64,000 nucleotides of DNA from Streptomyces aculeolatus (lineage in GTDB: Bacteria; Actinomycetota; Actinomycetes; Streptomycetales; Streptomycetaceae): the NCBI RefSeq assembly GCF_020400605.1, contig NZ_JAINRD010000012.1, forward strand, positions 62,001 through 126,000. Direction: 5' to 3'. The position numbers were made by a program, and so were the translations under genes. Below, piece after piece: positions 11,426 through 20,793 of the stretch; the first letter of the stretch is position 1; each line of letters begins with the position of its first letter. The notes under the pieces were generated by a model that saw nothing but the letters and a program-made list of their open reading frames with translations, was not told the origin of the DNA and ran no database searches.

Positions 11426-12574
11426 TCAGCCGGTGGCCGCCTGTGCGCCGCCGCGGGGGGCGACCTCCGCCAGGTCCTCGGGCGCGGCCGGCGGGGCGGC
11501 GACCACGTCGCGGTCCCCCTGCCCGCCCGGGGTGTCCTTCAGCGCCGACTCCGGTATCGCCCGGTCCTCCCGCAGCGCCTTCCAGACCTGCGCGGACTCC
11601 TTCTCCAGCGGAACGACGCGGTTGCCGTCCTGCTCGTCGTACGTCACCGGGAGGGTCACCATCTGCATGTCGTCCGGGCCTATGTCGCCCAGGCTCTCGG
11701 CCAGCCGGCGCAGCTCCCCCACCGAGCCCAGGCCGTCGTCCGTGGTGATCGACTTGGTGGCCGTGTCGGCGAGCCCGATGAGCTTGGCCGGGCTGGTCAG
11801 CAGGTCCACCTGGCCGACCTGCTGCACCAGCGCCTTGACGAAGACCTGCTGCAGCTCTATCCGGCCGAGGTCGCTGCCGTCGCCGACGCCCTTGCGGGTA
11901 CGGACCAGGCCGAGCGCCTGCTCGCCGTCGAGGGTGTGGGTGCCGGCCTTGAGGTCGAGGCGGCTGTCGGGGTCGTCGATGTCCTGGCGGGTGGTGATCT
12001 CGACCCCGCCGAGCTGGTCGACGAGCCGCTTGAAGCCGCTGAAGTCGACCTCCACGAAGTGGTCCATGCGCACCCCGGTCATCTTCTCCACGGTCTTGAC
12101 CGTGCAGGCCGGGCCGCCGACGGAGTACGACTCGTTGAACATCGCGCGCTCCGCGGCGGGCGCGGTGCCGCCGTCGTCGCGCGTGCACTCGGGGCGGTCG
12201 ACGAGGGTGTCGCGGGGGATGCTGACGACGCTGGCGCGCTTCCGGTCCTCGTAGACGTGCACGATCATCGCGGTGTCGGAGCGGGCGCCGCCCCCGTCGC
12301 GGCCGTACTCGGCGTTCTCGCCGGCCCGCGAGTCGGAGCCGAGGACGAGGATGTCCGTGGAGCCGCCGGGCAGGTCCTCGGGCCGGTCGCCGCCCAGCTT
12401 GGCGTCCAGGTCGACGCTGGTCAGGTTGCCGTTGAGGCGGAAGTAGAGGTACGTGAGGCCGGCCCCGCCGAGGATCACGGCCCCGATGAGGGTCCAGACC
12501 AGCACGAGCACCGCCTTGCGGCGGGGGCTGCGCGGTCGGCGGCCGGGATCCCCGGCTGCGTACGGTTCCGCCAT
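11426..12574 (-). CDS. LytR-CpsA-Psr (LCP) family glycopolymer ligase
   Basis: LCP enzymes transfer undecaprenyl-linked polymers (teichoic acids, arabinogalactan-like glycans) to peptidoglycan on the outer membrane face. The 382-residue product has a short cytoplasmic basic N-terminus, one membrane helix (~residues 25–45), then the extracellular LCP domain with ILVLGSDSR, SDTAMIVHVYEDRKRASVVSIPRDT, MDHFVEVDFSGFKRLVDQLGGV and LVRTRKG. The Arg and Asp residues that bind the lipid pyrophosphate are present. The start at 12574 has GAGGAG 5 nt upstream. The tail after residue ~340 is Pro/Ala-rich. WecA-like transferase and LCP in one window may serve the same polymer, which is inference. Confidence 0.92.
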   Translation of the reverse strand: MAEPYAAGDPGRRPRSPRRKAVLVLVWTLIGAVILGGAGLTYLYFRLNGNLTSVDLDAKLGGDRPEDLPGGSTDILVLGSDSRAGENAEYGRDGGGARSDTAMIVHVYEDRKRASVVSIPRDTLVDRPECTRDDGGTAPAAERAMFNESYSVGGPACTVKTVEKMTGVRMDHFVEVDFSGFKRLVDQLGGVEITTRQDIDDPDSRLDLKAGTHTLDGEQALGLVRTRKGVGDGSDLGRIELQQVFVKALVQQVGQVDLLTSPAKLIGLADTATKSITTDDGLGSVGELRRLAESLGDIGPDDMQMVTLPVTYDEQDGNRVVPLEKESAQVWKALREDRAIPESALKDTPGGQGDRDVVAAPPAAPEDLAEVAPRGGAQAATG

Positions 12575-12689
12575 CGGCTCCTCACCTCGGCCGCTCAGGT
12601 TCCTGATTCGCCCCCGGATGGATCCGAACTTTTCCCCACATTCCCCGACAGGGATCACCTAAAAGGGTTACACACGTCTTGGTGAACGC

Positions 12690-12726
12690 GCAAAAGCCTC
12701 CCCTCGTTCCAAGGGGAGGCTTTTGC
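12690..12726. terminator. Bidirectional Rho-independent terminator downstream of rho
   Basis: A perfect 15-bp stem (12690–12704 with 12712–12726) with a 7-nt loop. Each arm carries four A/T at its outer end, so it can work in either direction. It sits 57 nt past the rho stop and ends the rho transcript before the LCP gene. Confidence 0.9.
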
Positions 12727-12782
12727 CTACGAAAACTGTCCGACCTGCACCGGTTCGCGTGGTACCGGCGCCGGGTTGCGCG

Positions 12783-14804
12783 TCAGTCGCCGTTGGGCGT
12801 GGGCGTGGTCTTCTGGATCTGGAGCAGGAACTCGGCGTTGCTCTTGGTCTGCTTCATCTTGTCCAGCAGCAGCTCCATCGCCTGCTGCTGGTCCAGCGCG
12901 TGCAGCACCCTGCGGAGCTTCCAGACGATGGCCAGCTCGTCGCTGCCCATCAGGATCTCCTCCTTGCGGGTGCCGGAGGCGTCCACGTCGACCGCGGGGA
13001 AGATGCGCTTGTCCGAGAGCTTCCGGTCGAGCCGCAGCTCCATGTTGCCGGTGCCCTTGAACTCCTCGAAGATCACCTCGTCCATCCGCGAGCCGGTCTC
13101 GACCAGCGCGGTGGCCAGGATGGTCAGCGAGCCGCCGTCCTCGATGTTGCGCGCGGCGCCGAAGAACTTCTTCGGCGGGTAGAGCGCCGTGGAGTCCACA
13201 CCGCCGGACAGGATGCGGCCGGAGGCGGGCGCCGCCAGGTTGTACGCGCGGCCCAGGCGGGTGATCGAGTCGAGCAGCACGACGACGTCGTGGCCCAGCT
13301 CGACGAGCCGCTTGGCCCGCTCGATGGACAGCTCGGCGACCGTGGTGTGGTCCTCCGCCGGGCGGTCGAAGGTCGAGGAGATGACCTCGCCCTTCACCGA
13401 CCGCTGCATGTCGGTGACCTCTTCCGGCCGCTCGTCGACGAGGACGACCATCAGGTGGCACTCGGGGTTGTTCGTCGTGATCGCGTTCGCGATCGACTGC
13501 AGGATCATCGTCTTGCCGGTCTTCGGCGGCGCCACGATCAGCCCGCGCTGCCCCTTGCCGATTGGCGAGACCAGGTCGATGATCCGCGGCGTCAGCGCGC
13601 CCGGGTCGCTCTCCAGGCGGAGCCTGTCCTGCGGGTAGAGCGGGGTGAGCTTGCCGAACTCCGCCCGGCCGCGGCTCTGTTCCGGCCCCTGGCCGTTGAC
13701 CGAGTCGAGGCGGACCAGCGCGTTGAACTTCTCCCGGCGCTCGCCGTCACGCGGCTGGCGCACGGCGCCCGTCACATGGTCGCCCTTGCGCAGGCCGTTC
13801 TTGCGCACCTGGGCCAGCGAGACGTACACGTCGTTGGGGCCCGGCAGGTAGCCGGAGGTGCGGACGAACGCGTAGTTGTCGAGGATGTCGAGGATGCCCG
13901 CGACCGGGATCAGGACGTCGTCCTCGGCGATCTGCGGCTCGCTGTAGCCCTCGTCGCGCCCGCGGCGCCCGCGGCGGTCGCGGTAGCGGCCCCTGCGGCC
14001 GCGCCGGCCGCCGTCGAAGTCGTCGTCCTGCTGCTGTTGCTGACGGCCGCCGCCGCCCTGGTTCTGCTGGCCGCCGCCACCGCCCTGGCCGCCGCCGTCC
14101 TCGCCCTTGTTGCGGCGGTTCTGCCGGTCGCGGCGTCCGCCGCCCTGCCGGTCGCCGCCGCCCTGGCGGTCGCCCTTCTGACGGCCGCCGTCGCCGTTCT
14201 TCTCGGCCTTCTCGCCCCGCTCGGCCTTCTCAGCCTTCTCCGCCTTGTCGGCCTTCTCAGCCTTCTCGGCCTTGTCGGTCTTCTCAGCCTTCTCGGTCTT
14301 CTCGGCCTTGTCGCCGCCCGCGCCCTGCTCCGCGCCGGAGTCCTGCGCCTTGACGGGCTGGCCGGGAATGTCGATCCGCGAGTCGCCGTCGTCCTTGCGG
14401 CCCTCGCCGTCGGCCTGCTCGGCCTCGCCGGTACGCGCCCGGGAGGTGGCCCGCCGCTTCGGCCGCGCCGCCGCGCCGCCGTCCGACGCCTCCTTGCCGG
14501 CCTTGTCGGCGGCCTTCTCGGCCTTCGCCTCGGCAGGCTTGCCGCCGTCGGCGCCCTGCCTCTCCTTGATCACCTCGATGAGCTGGCTCTTGCGCATCCG
14601 AGCGGTGCCCCGGATCCCGAGGCCGGATGCGATCTGCTGGAGCTCCGCCAGGACCATGCCCTCCAGGCCGGCGCCACGACGGCGCCTGGTCGAACCGGCG
14701 GTGGTTGCGGGAGCTCCCCCAGTCTCCTGCTGGGAGGCACCCCCAGAAGCTGGGCTGGCGGCGTTCTCTGCGTTGACGCCCATCAGATCGGTGGTGTCGC
14801 TCAC
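12783..14804 (-). CDS. rho: Transcription termination factor Rho, actinobacterial long form
   Basis: Hexameric RNA helicase that ends untranslated transcripts. The 673-residue product has the Rho_N helical domain (LAELQQIASGLGIRGTARM, ~50–83). It then has a ~210-residue low-complexity insert with KAEK-type repeats (~158–196), followed by Gly/Arg/Gln-rich runs. The RNA-binding cold-shock fold starts at GILDILDNYAFVRTSGY (~295), Walker A is PPKTGKT (~425), Walker B is VVVLLDSITR, and the Q-loop region is GGVDSTALYPPKKFFGAARN. The insert is characteristic of high-GC actinobacterial Rho and probably broadens RNA binding. A 557-nt upstream gap leaves room for a long leader. Confidence 0.97.
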   Translation of the reverse strand: MSDTTDLMGVNAENAASPASGGASQQETGGAPATTAGSTRRRRGAGLEGMVLAELQQIASGLGIRGTARMRKSQLIEVIKERQGADGGKPAEAKAEKAADKAGKEASDGGAAARPKRRATSRARTGEAEQADGEGRKDDGDSRIDIPGQPVKAQDSGAEQGAGGDKAEKTEKAEKTDKAEKAEKADKAEKAEKAERGEKAEKNGDGGRQKGDRQGGGDRQGGGRRDRQNRRNKGEDGGGQGGGGGQQNQGGGGRQQQQQDDDFDGGRRGRRGRYRDRRGRRGRDEGYSEPQIAEDDVLIPVAGILDILDNYAFVRTSGYLPGPNDVYVSLAQVRKNGLRKGDHVTGAVRQPRDGERREKFNALVRLDSVNGQGPEQSRGRAEFGKLTPLYPQDRLRLESDPGALTPRIIDLVSPIGKGQRGLIVAPPKTGKTMILQSIANAITTNNPECHLMVVLVDERPEEVTDMQRSVKGEVISSTFDRPAEDHTTVAELSIERAKRLVELGHDVVVLLDSITRLGRAYNLAAPASGRILSGGVDSTALYPPKKFFGAARNIEDGGSLTILATALVETGSRMDEVIFEEFKGTGNMELRLDRKLSDKRIFPAVDVDASGTRKEEILMGSDELAIVWKLRRVLHALDQQQAMELLLDKMKQTKSNAEFLLQIQKTTPTPNGD

Positions 14805-15361
14805 GAAGGGTCCTTCCCTGGAGCGGTGCGTCGGCCTGTCTGGCTCGGCGACCGGTCGTGCTCTCCGGCTGCGGCCCGTGCGTTTGCGTCCGCGGGTCCG
14901 CGTCGGTGCGGTAGTCCGCCGTGCGGCGGTGAAGACTGTGCAGGGTCGGCATGCTGGTGGCGCGAGGCACTCGGGTGGGTGTCACGCACGACAGCGGTGC
15001 CGATTCGGGAGCGTCACTGCACCGGCAGGCTGCTCAGGCAATGTGGAAGGCTCCCGGAAGAAAGGCTGCCCCGCTGGGGAAATCCCCTTGTGGGACCTGC
15101 CCCCGGGCCCTGCGGCCCGGAGAGACCCCAGCACACAGCACGGCCGTGTCTGACCTACGACTGGAGTGCGCTGGTGCTGCCTTGAGGTTAACACTATCGG
15201 ATCCTGCAGACATTCCCCCTCTCCCGGCGTCGGCGGCCGGTTCCGTGTTGTCCGTTCCGTGGTGCGGGTCCTGTGGCGCGGATCGTCGTGCGGGCGGTGT
15301 GCGCGGGCCGGTGACCTGCGCGTGTCCGCGTACGTCGCGTGGCACGGCCGCCGTCCGGCCG
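14805..15361 (-). other. Long intergenic region / rho leader
   Basis: No conserved ORF was found in these 557 nt; the open frames here are GC-driven. On the minus strand the region must contain the rho promoter(s) and a leader of up to several hundred nt. A promoter-like element is annotated at 15190–15217. Several GC-rich inverted repeats (for example around 15100–15125) could form leader structures, but none is a clear terminator. Confidence 0.4.
15190..15217 (-). promoter_or_regulatory. Possible SigR-type promoter for rho
   Basis: On the minus strand GGGAAT (15217–15212) and GTT (15192–15190) are separated by 19 nt, matching the general GGAAT-N18/19-GTT form of SigR (disulphide-stress ECF sigma) promoters in Streptomyces. 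It is a short match in a long intergenic region; there is no transcript evidence. Confidence 0.3.
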
Positions 15362-16336
15362 TCAGGCCAGCGGCAGCACGCTCGCCCCCTCCCGGTCGAG
15401 GTCCAGCCGGTTCGCCGCCCAGCCGTCGCCCGCCGAACGGGCGACCTTCTCGGCCGCGCCGTCCTCGGCGAACGCCAGCACCGTCGGCCCCGCGCCGGAG
15501 ATCACCGCGGGCACGCCGTCGGCGCGCAGCCGCGCCACCAGCGCCGTGCTCTCCGGCATCGCGGCCGCCCGGTAGTCCTGGTGCAGCCGGTCCTCGGTGG
15601 CCGTGAGCAGCAGCTCGGGGCGCCGGGTCAGCGCCTCGACGAACAGCGCCGCGCGGGCGGCGGTCAGCGCCGCGTCCGCGTGCGGCACCGTACGGGGCAG
15701 CAGGCCGCGGGCCTCCGCGGTGGACAGCGGGTTGCCCGGCACGAAGACCACCGGGACGACCCCCCCGGCCGGCTCCAGCCGGATGGCCCGTACCGACGCC
15801 GCGGGGGCGTCCCCGGGCGCCGCGCCCGCGCCGCCCGTGCCGTCGTCCGTCCAGGCCAGGGTGAAGCCGCCGAGCAGGCACGCCGCGACGTTGTCGGGGT
15901 GGCCCTCCAGCTCCGTCGCCAGCTCCAGCAGCGCCGCCCGCTCGGGGGCGTCGAGGGCGCCCGAGCGCTCCACGCCGCCTATCGTCACCGCCCGCGCCGC
16001 GATGATGCCGGCGCAGATCGCCGCGGCGGAAGAACCGAGGCCGCGGCCGTGCGGAATCCGGTTCGCGCAGACGACTTCGAGGCCCCGCGGCTGGCCGCCC
16101 AGCGCGTCGAAGGCGCTGCGCATGGCCCGTACGAGCAGGTGGGACTCGTCCCGCGGCAGGTTCTCCGCGCCCTCGCCGGCGATGTCGACGTGCAGCCCGG
16201 ACTCGGCGACCCGGACCACCACGTCGTCGTAGAGCCCGAGGGCGAGTCCGAACGTGTCGAAGCCGGGGCCGAGGTTGGCGCTGGTCGCCGGCACACGGAC
16301 GCGTACGGGCGCGGCGCGGAAGGCTGGACCGGCCAT
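15362..16336 (-). CDS. thrB: Homoserine kinase
   Basis: Phosphorylates homoserine for threonine synthesis. A GHMP kinase of 324 residues: substrate-binding N-terminus VRVPATSANLGPGFDTFGLA, the ATP-loop IPHGRGLGSSAAAICAG near residue 90, and the C-terminal GAGPTVLAFA. The start at 16336 has AAGGAG upstream; the open frame extends further but loses similarity. It ends the hom–thrC–thrB set but is separated from thrC by almost 500 nt, so it may have its own promoter. Confidence 0.95.
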   Translation of the reverse strand: MAGPAFRAAPVRVRVPATSANLGPGFDTFGLALGLYDDVVVRVAESGLHVDIAGEGAENLPRDESHLLVRAMRSAFDALGGQPRGLEVVCANRIPHGRGLGSSAAAICAGIIAARAVTIGGVERSGALDAPERAALLELATELEGHPDNVAACLLGGFTLAWTDDGTGGAGAAPGDAPAASVRAIRLEPAGGVVPVVFVPGNPLSTAEARGLLPRTVPHADAALTAARAALFVEALTRRPELLLTATEDRLHQDYRAAAMPESTALVARLRADGVPAVISGAGPTVLAFAEDGAAEKVARSAGDGWAANRLDLDREGASVLPLA

Positions 16337-16832
16337 CGCTTGCGTGACTCTCCTTGTGACTCTCACCCGGTCTCCCGGGCGGTGGGGGAAATCAGCTCGG
16401 TTACGACTGTGCCCGACCGGCGCCTCCGCGGCACGCCGTGCGCGCGCGGACGAGCGGTACAGGCGGCATACGGAAGGGGGTGCCCGGGACACTCGACCGG
16501 CGGGCTCAACACAAGCTTATCGAAGGTGGGTTCCCCTGCGACATAGGGCGCACAGGAGGCGCGCGATGCGCGGCCCGCGCACGTCCCCGGCGGACGGAGG
16601 CACGGCCGGTGCGCCGCGGCTCCCGGCGGCGCCGCGTACGGCGGTCTGCCCAGGCCGTACGGGCTGCCGCCCGGTCCGTACGCCGGTGCGCCCGGGCCGT
16701 ACGCGGGGCCGCCGCCGCCGTACGGAGGTATGCCCGGGCCGTCCGCGGAGGTGCCGGGGCGGTGCGCGGCCGGGCCCGGAACGGACGCCGGTATCGCGCC
16801 CGGCCCGGGTGCGGGCCGCGGGCGGGCCCCGG
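16337..16832. other. thrC–thrB intergenic region with Pro/Gly/Tyr-type repeats
   Basis: No intact gene recognised. Between about 16637 and 16740 an imperfect ~15–20-nt repeat built on CCGTACG recurs. Read on the plus strand in one frame it gives YGGLPRPYGLPPGPYAGAPG, resembling the Pro/Gly/Tyr-rich N-terminal tails of Streptomyces membrane proteins. No start precedes that frame after the TAG at 16544. In another frame AGGAGG (16554–16559) precedes an ATG at 16566, but that frame gives low-complexity Arg/Pro sequence. Probably non-coding debris or a spacer; the thrB leader lies here. Confidence 0.4.
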
Positions 16833-17924
16833 TCAGGCCAGCCCCAGCCGCTCCGCCGCCGCGTCCGCGTCGACCGGCACGGCGACGGGCTGCGGGGCGC
16901 CGGCGACCGCCCAGTCGGGGTCCTTCAGGCCGTTGCCCGTGACCGTGCACACGATCCGCTGGCCGGGGTCGACCAGGCCCAGCTCGGTGGCCTGGAGCAG
17001 CCCCGCGACGCTCGCCGCCGAGGCGGGCTCGACGAAGACGCCCTCCTGCGCGGCCAGCAGCTTGTACGCCCGCAGGATCTGCCGGTCCGTGACCGCCTCG
17101 ATGTGCCCGCCGGACTCGTCGCGCGCCTGCTCGGCCAGCTCCCACGAGGCGGGGTTCCCGATGCGGATGGCGGTGGCCAGCGTGCTCGGGTCCTTCACCG
17201 GCTCGCCGCGCACGATCGGCGCCGCGCCGGCCGCCTGGTAGCCCCACATCCGGGGGGTGTGCGTGGCCAGGCCGTCCGCGCGGTACTCGCGGTAGCCCTT
17301 CCAGTACGAGGTGATGTTGCCGGCGTTGCCGACGGGCAGGACGTGGATGTCCGGGGCGTCCCCGAGCGCGTCCACGACCTCGAAGGCGGCGGTCTTCTGA
17401 CCCTCGATGCGCACCGGGTTGACGGAGTTCACCAGCGCCACCGGGTACTTCTCGCTGAGCGCGCGGGCCAGCGTCAGGCAGTCGTCGAAGTTGCCGTCGA
17501 CCTGGAGGATCCGTGCGCCGTGCACCAGCGCCTGGCCCATCTTGCCCAGCGCGATCTTGCCCTGCGGCACCAGCACGGCGCAGGTCAGCCCGGCCCGTAC
17601 CGCGTAAGCGGCCGCGGACGCCGAGGTGTTGCCGGTCGAGGCGCAGATGACGGCCTGCGCGCCCGACTCCTTCGCCACGGAGATCGCCATCGTCATGCCG
17701 CGGTCCTTGAAGGACCCGGTGGGGTTGGCGCCCTCCACCTTCAGGTGCACGTTGCACCCCGTGCGCTCGGAGAGCACCTGGGCCGGCACCAGCGGGGTCC
17801 CGCCCTCCCGGAGCGTCACCACCGGGGTCGTCCCGCTGACCGGCAGCCGGTCGCGGTACTCCTCGATGACACCCCGCCACTGGCGGGTGCCGGACATTCG
17901 TGGTTCGTCGATCACTGCGTTCAT
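16833..17924 (-). CDS. thrC: Threonine synthase
   Basis: PLP enzyme that converts O-phosphohomoserine to threonine. The 363-residue product shows the PLP lysine in GANPTGSFKDRGMTMA (about residue 74), the phosphate-binding CASTGNTSASAAAYA, and the GNAGNITSYWKGY motif; it is the short bacterial form. It follows hom by 8 nt and is surely co-transcribed with it. Confidence 0.96.
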   Translation of the reverse strand: MNAVIDEPRMSGTRQWRGVIEEYRDRLPVSGTTPVVTLREGGTPLVPAQVLSERTGCNVHLKVEGANPTGSFKDRGMTMAISVAKESGAQAVICASTGNTSASAAAYAVRAGLTCAVLVPQGKIALGKMGQALVHGARILQVDGNFDDCLTLARALSEKYPVALVNSVNPVRIEGQKTAAFEVVDALGDAPDIHVLPVGNAGNITSYWKGYREYRADGLATHTPRMWGYQAAGAAPIVRGEPVKDPSTLATAIRIGNPASWELAEQARDESGGHIEAVTDRQILRAYKLLAAQEGVFVEPASAASVAGLLQATELGLVDPGQRIVCTVTGNGLKDPDWAVAGAPQPVAVPVDADAAAERLGLA

Positions 17925-17933
17925 TTCCTTACG

Positions 17934-19226
17934 TCACTCCCCTTCGACCCGCATGGTGCTCGCCACGCCGCGTACGGTCTCCAGCTGCCGGAGCGCCTCG
18001 ACCGTGGCCGCGAGCGCGGCGTCGGTCGCCCGGTGCGTGACCACCACGAGCGACGCCTCGCCGTCCTTGCCCTGCTGCCTGACCGTGTCGATGGACACGT
18101 CGTGCTCGGCGAAGACCGCGGCCACGTGGGCGAGCACGCCCGCCCGGTCGGCCACGTCCAGGCTGATGTGGTACCGCGTCACGACCTCGTCGGGCGGCGC
18201 CACCGGCAGTTGCGCGTACGCGCTCTCGCCCGGCCCGCTGGCGCCGCTGAGCCGGTGCCGCGCGACGGCGACCAGGTCGCCGAGCACGGCGCTGGCGGTC
18301 GGTGCGCCGCCGGCGCCCGGGCCGTAGAACATGAGCTGCCCGGCCGCGCTGGCCTCGACGAAGACGGCGTTGTACGCCTCGCGCACGGAGGCCAGCGGGT
18401 GCGTGAGCGGGATCATCGCCGGGTGCACCCGCGCGGTGACGGACTTGCCGTCGGGCGTGCGCTCGCAGATGGCGAGCAGCTTGACCGTACAGCCGATGCG
18501 GGCCGCCGACGCCATGTCGGCGGCGGTGATCTCGGTGATGCCCTGGCGGTGCACGTCGTCGAGGCGGACGCGGGTGTGGAAGGCGATGCCGGCGAGGATC
18601 GCGGCCTTGGCGGCGGCGTCGTAGCCCTCGACGTCGGCGGTGGGGTCGGCCTCGGCATAGCCGAGCGCGGTGGCCTCCTCCAGCGCCTCGGCATAGCCGG
18701 CGCCGGAGGTCTCCATGCGGTCGAGGATGAAGTTGGTGGTGCCGTTGAGGATGCCGAGCACCCGGTTGACCTTGTCGCCGGCCAGCGACTCGCGCAGCGG
18801 GCGGACGAGCGGGATGGCGCCGGCGACGGCGGCCTCGTAGTAGAGGTCGACGCCGTGCCGGGCGGCGGCGGCGTGCAGGCTGGTGCCGTCCTCGGCGAGG
18901 AGCGCCTTGTTGCCGGTGACGACGCCGGCGCCGTGCTCGAAGGCGGTGGTGATGAGCGTACGGGCCGGCTCCACGCCGCCGATCAGTTCGATGACGACGT
19001 CGAGGTCGCCGCGTTTGACCAGCGCCGTGGCGTCCGTGGTGATCAGCTCGTCCGGGATCCCGGGCCGCGCCACCCCCGCGCGCCGCACCGCGACGCCCGC
19101 CAGCTCGACGGGGGCGCCGATGCGGGCGGCGAGGTCGGCGGCGTTCGCCGTCATGATGCGCGCGACCTCGGAGCCGACGGACCCGCAGCCCAGGAGCGCC
19201 ACCTTCAGCGGACGCCTCTCGCTCAT
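17934..19226 (-). CDS. hom: Homoserine dehydrogenase with ACT domain
   Basis: Reduces aspartate semialdehyde to homoserine, the branch point to Thr/Met. The 430-residue product has the NAD(P)-binding KVALLGCGSVGSEVARI near the N-terminus. The catalytic segment contains GNKALLAEDG, ILNGTTNFILDRM and EADPTADVEGYDAAAKAAIL. A C-terminal ACT domain (~350–425, YHISLDVADRAGVLAHVAAV) is the usual site of threonine feedback. The ATG at 19226 has GAGG upstream; 18 further codons are open but not conserved. Confidence 0.96.
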   Translation of the reverse strand: MSERRPLKVALLGCGSVGSEVARIMTANAADLAARIGAPVELAGVAVRRAGVARPGIPDELITTDATALVKRGDLDVVIELIGGVEPARTLITTAFEHGAGVVTGNKALLAEDGTSLHAAAARHGVDLYYEAAVAGAIPLVRPLRESLAGDKVNRVLGILNGTTNFILDRMETSGAGYAEALEEATALGYAEADPTADVEGYDAAAKAAILAGIAFHTRVRLDDVHRQGITEITAADMASAARIGCTVKLLAICERTPDGKSVTARVHPAMIPLTHPLASVREAYNAVFVEASAAGQLMFYGPGAGGAPTASAVLGDLVAVARHRLSGASGPGESAYAQLPVAPPDEVVTRYHISLDVADRAGVLAHVAAVFAEHDVSIDTVRQQGKDGEASLVVVTHRATDAALAATVEALRQLETVRGVASTMRVEGE

Positions 19227-19359
19227 ACGACCTCGTTCCTCGTTCCTCACGTGCACCGATGGGGTCGGTTCCAGTCTCACGCAGCGGCGGGCGATTGCGA
19301 CGCCTTGTCCGGATGCCGAGACGTACGGTTTACGGCTTGAGATATGGCGGAGGCTGCTG

Positions 19360-20748
19360 CTACCCCACGTCGAGCCGCAGCAGGTCCTCCTCGGTCTCGC
19401 GCCGGACGATCTCCCGCGCCGCCCCGTCCGCGACGGCCACCACGGGCGGGCGCAGCACGTGGTTGTAGTTGCTCGCCATGGCCCGGCAGTACGCCCCGGT
19501 GGCCGGCACCGCCAGCAGGTCGCCGACGGCCAGGTCAGCCGGCAGGTAGGCGTCCCGTACGACGATGTCGCCGGACTCGCAGTGCTTGCCGACCACGCGG
19601 GACAGCACCGGCTCCGCGGTGGAAGCGCGGGAGGCCAGCGCCACCGAGTACTCCGCGTCGTAGAGCGCGGTGCGGATGTTGTCCGACATGCCGCCGTCCA
19701 CGCTCACGTACGTACGCAGCCCCTCCAGCTCCTTGACCGTCCCGACCTCGTACAGCGTGAACGCGGTGGGGCCGACGATCGCGCGGCCCGGCTCGACGGA
19801 CAGCCGCGGCACGGTCAGCCCCGCGGCGGTGCACTCGCGGGAGACGATGTCGCGCAGGGCCTTCGCGATCTCGTACGGCTCGCGCGGGTCGTCGTCGGGG
19901 GTGTACGCGATGCCGAGGCCGCCGCCGAGGTCGATCTCGGGCAGCTCCACCCCGTGCTCGTCGCGGATCTCGGTGAGCAGCCCGACGACGCGGCGGGCGG
20001 AGACCTCGAAGCCGGCCATGTCGAAGATCTGCGAGCCGATGTGGCTGTGGATGCCGACCAGTTCCAGGGAGTCGAGCTTCAGCACGCGCCGTACCGCCTC
20101 GGCCGCCTGGCCGTCGGCGAGCGCGAGGCCGAACTTCTGGTCCTCGTGGGCGGTGGCGATGAATTCGTGGGTGTGCGCCTCGACGCCGACCGTGACCCGG
20201 ATCTGCACGCGCTGGCGCCTGCCGAGCCGCTCGGCGGCGTGCGCGACGCGGACGATCTCCTGGTACGAGTCGAGCACGATCCGCCCGACGCCGGCCTCGA
20301 CGGCCCGTTCGATCTCGGCGGGGCTCTTGTTGTTGCCGTGCATCGCGATCCGGTCGGCGGGCATGCCGGCGGCGAGCGCGGTCGCCAGCTCGCCGCCGGA
20401 GCACACGTCGAGGTTCAGCCCCTCCTCGCGCAGCCAGCGCACGACGGCGCGGGAGAGGAACGCCTTGCCGGCGTAGAAGACGTCGGCGCCCTCGAAGGCG
20501 TCGGTCCAGGCGCGGCAGCGGGCGCGGAAGTCCTCCTCGTCGAGGAAGTAGGCGGGGGTGCCGAACTCCTCGGCGAGCCGGGTCACGGGCAGCCCGCCGA
20601 CGGTGACGACGCCGTCGCCGTCGCGGGCGACGGTACGGGCCCACACGCGGGCGTCGAGGTCGTTGAGGTCGGCGGGCGGGGCGGCGTAGTGCCCTTCGGG
20701 CAGCACGTCGCCGTGCCGGGGGCCGGCGGGGTGGGCGGATCGGCTCAC
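19360..20748 (-). CDS. lysA: Diaminopimelate decarboxylase
   Basis: Last enzyme of lysine synthesis, decarboxylating meso-DAP. The product is a 462-residue fold-III PLP enzyme: PLP-lysine in DVFYAGKAFLS (about residue 95), HIGSQIFD, the glycine loop EIDLGGGLGIAY, VEPGRAIVG and the C-terminal ESGDIVVRD / ATGAYCRAMASNYN motifs. Expected length for actinobacteria. It lies between nrtL and hom, tying lysine and threonine branches into one locus. Confidence 0.97.
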   Translation of the reverse strand: MSRSAHPAGPRHGDVLPEGHYAAPPADLNDLDARVWARTVARDGDGVVTVGGLPVTRLAEEFGTPAYFLDEEDFRARCRAWTDAFEGADVFYAGKAFLSRAVVRWLREEGLNLDVCSGGELATALAAGMPADRIAMHGNNKSPAEIERAVEAGVGRIVLDSYQEIVRVAHAAERLGRRQRVQIRVTVGVEAHTHEFIATAHEDQKFGLALADGQAAEAVRRVLKLDSLELVGIHSHIGSQIFDMAGFEVSARRVVGLLTEIRDEHGVELPEIDLGGGLGIAYTPDDDPREPYEIAKALRDIVSRECTAAGLTVPRLSVEPGRAIVGPTAFTLYEVGTVKELEGLRTYVSVDGGMSDNIRTALYDAEYSVALASRASTAEPVLSRVVGKHCESGDIVVRDAYLPADLAVGDLLAVPATGAYCRAMASNYNHVLRPPVVAVADGAAREIVRRETEEDLLRLDVG

Positions 20749-20793
20749 GGCGGGGTACTCCTTCGGTGGTGCGGGGTTCTCGTCACGGGTGGC

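Noticed and set aside
14215..14330. Short regular repeats that could be taken for a CRISPR or minisatellite array
   Set aside because: They are in frame within rho and encode the KAEK-type insert; there are no spacers of constant length. No CRISPR array was seen anywhere in the window.
16254..19340. A 1028-codon open frame on the plus strand opposite thrC and hom
   Set aside because: Arg/Gly/Val-rich low-complexity translation, no family motif; it is the antisense third-position shadow of two well-supported genes in a >70% GC genome. The same applies to the long plus-strand frames at 12723–15185 and 18883–22590.
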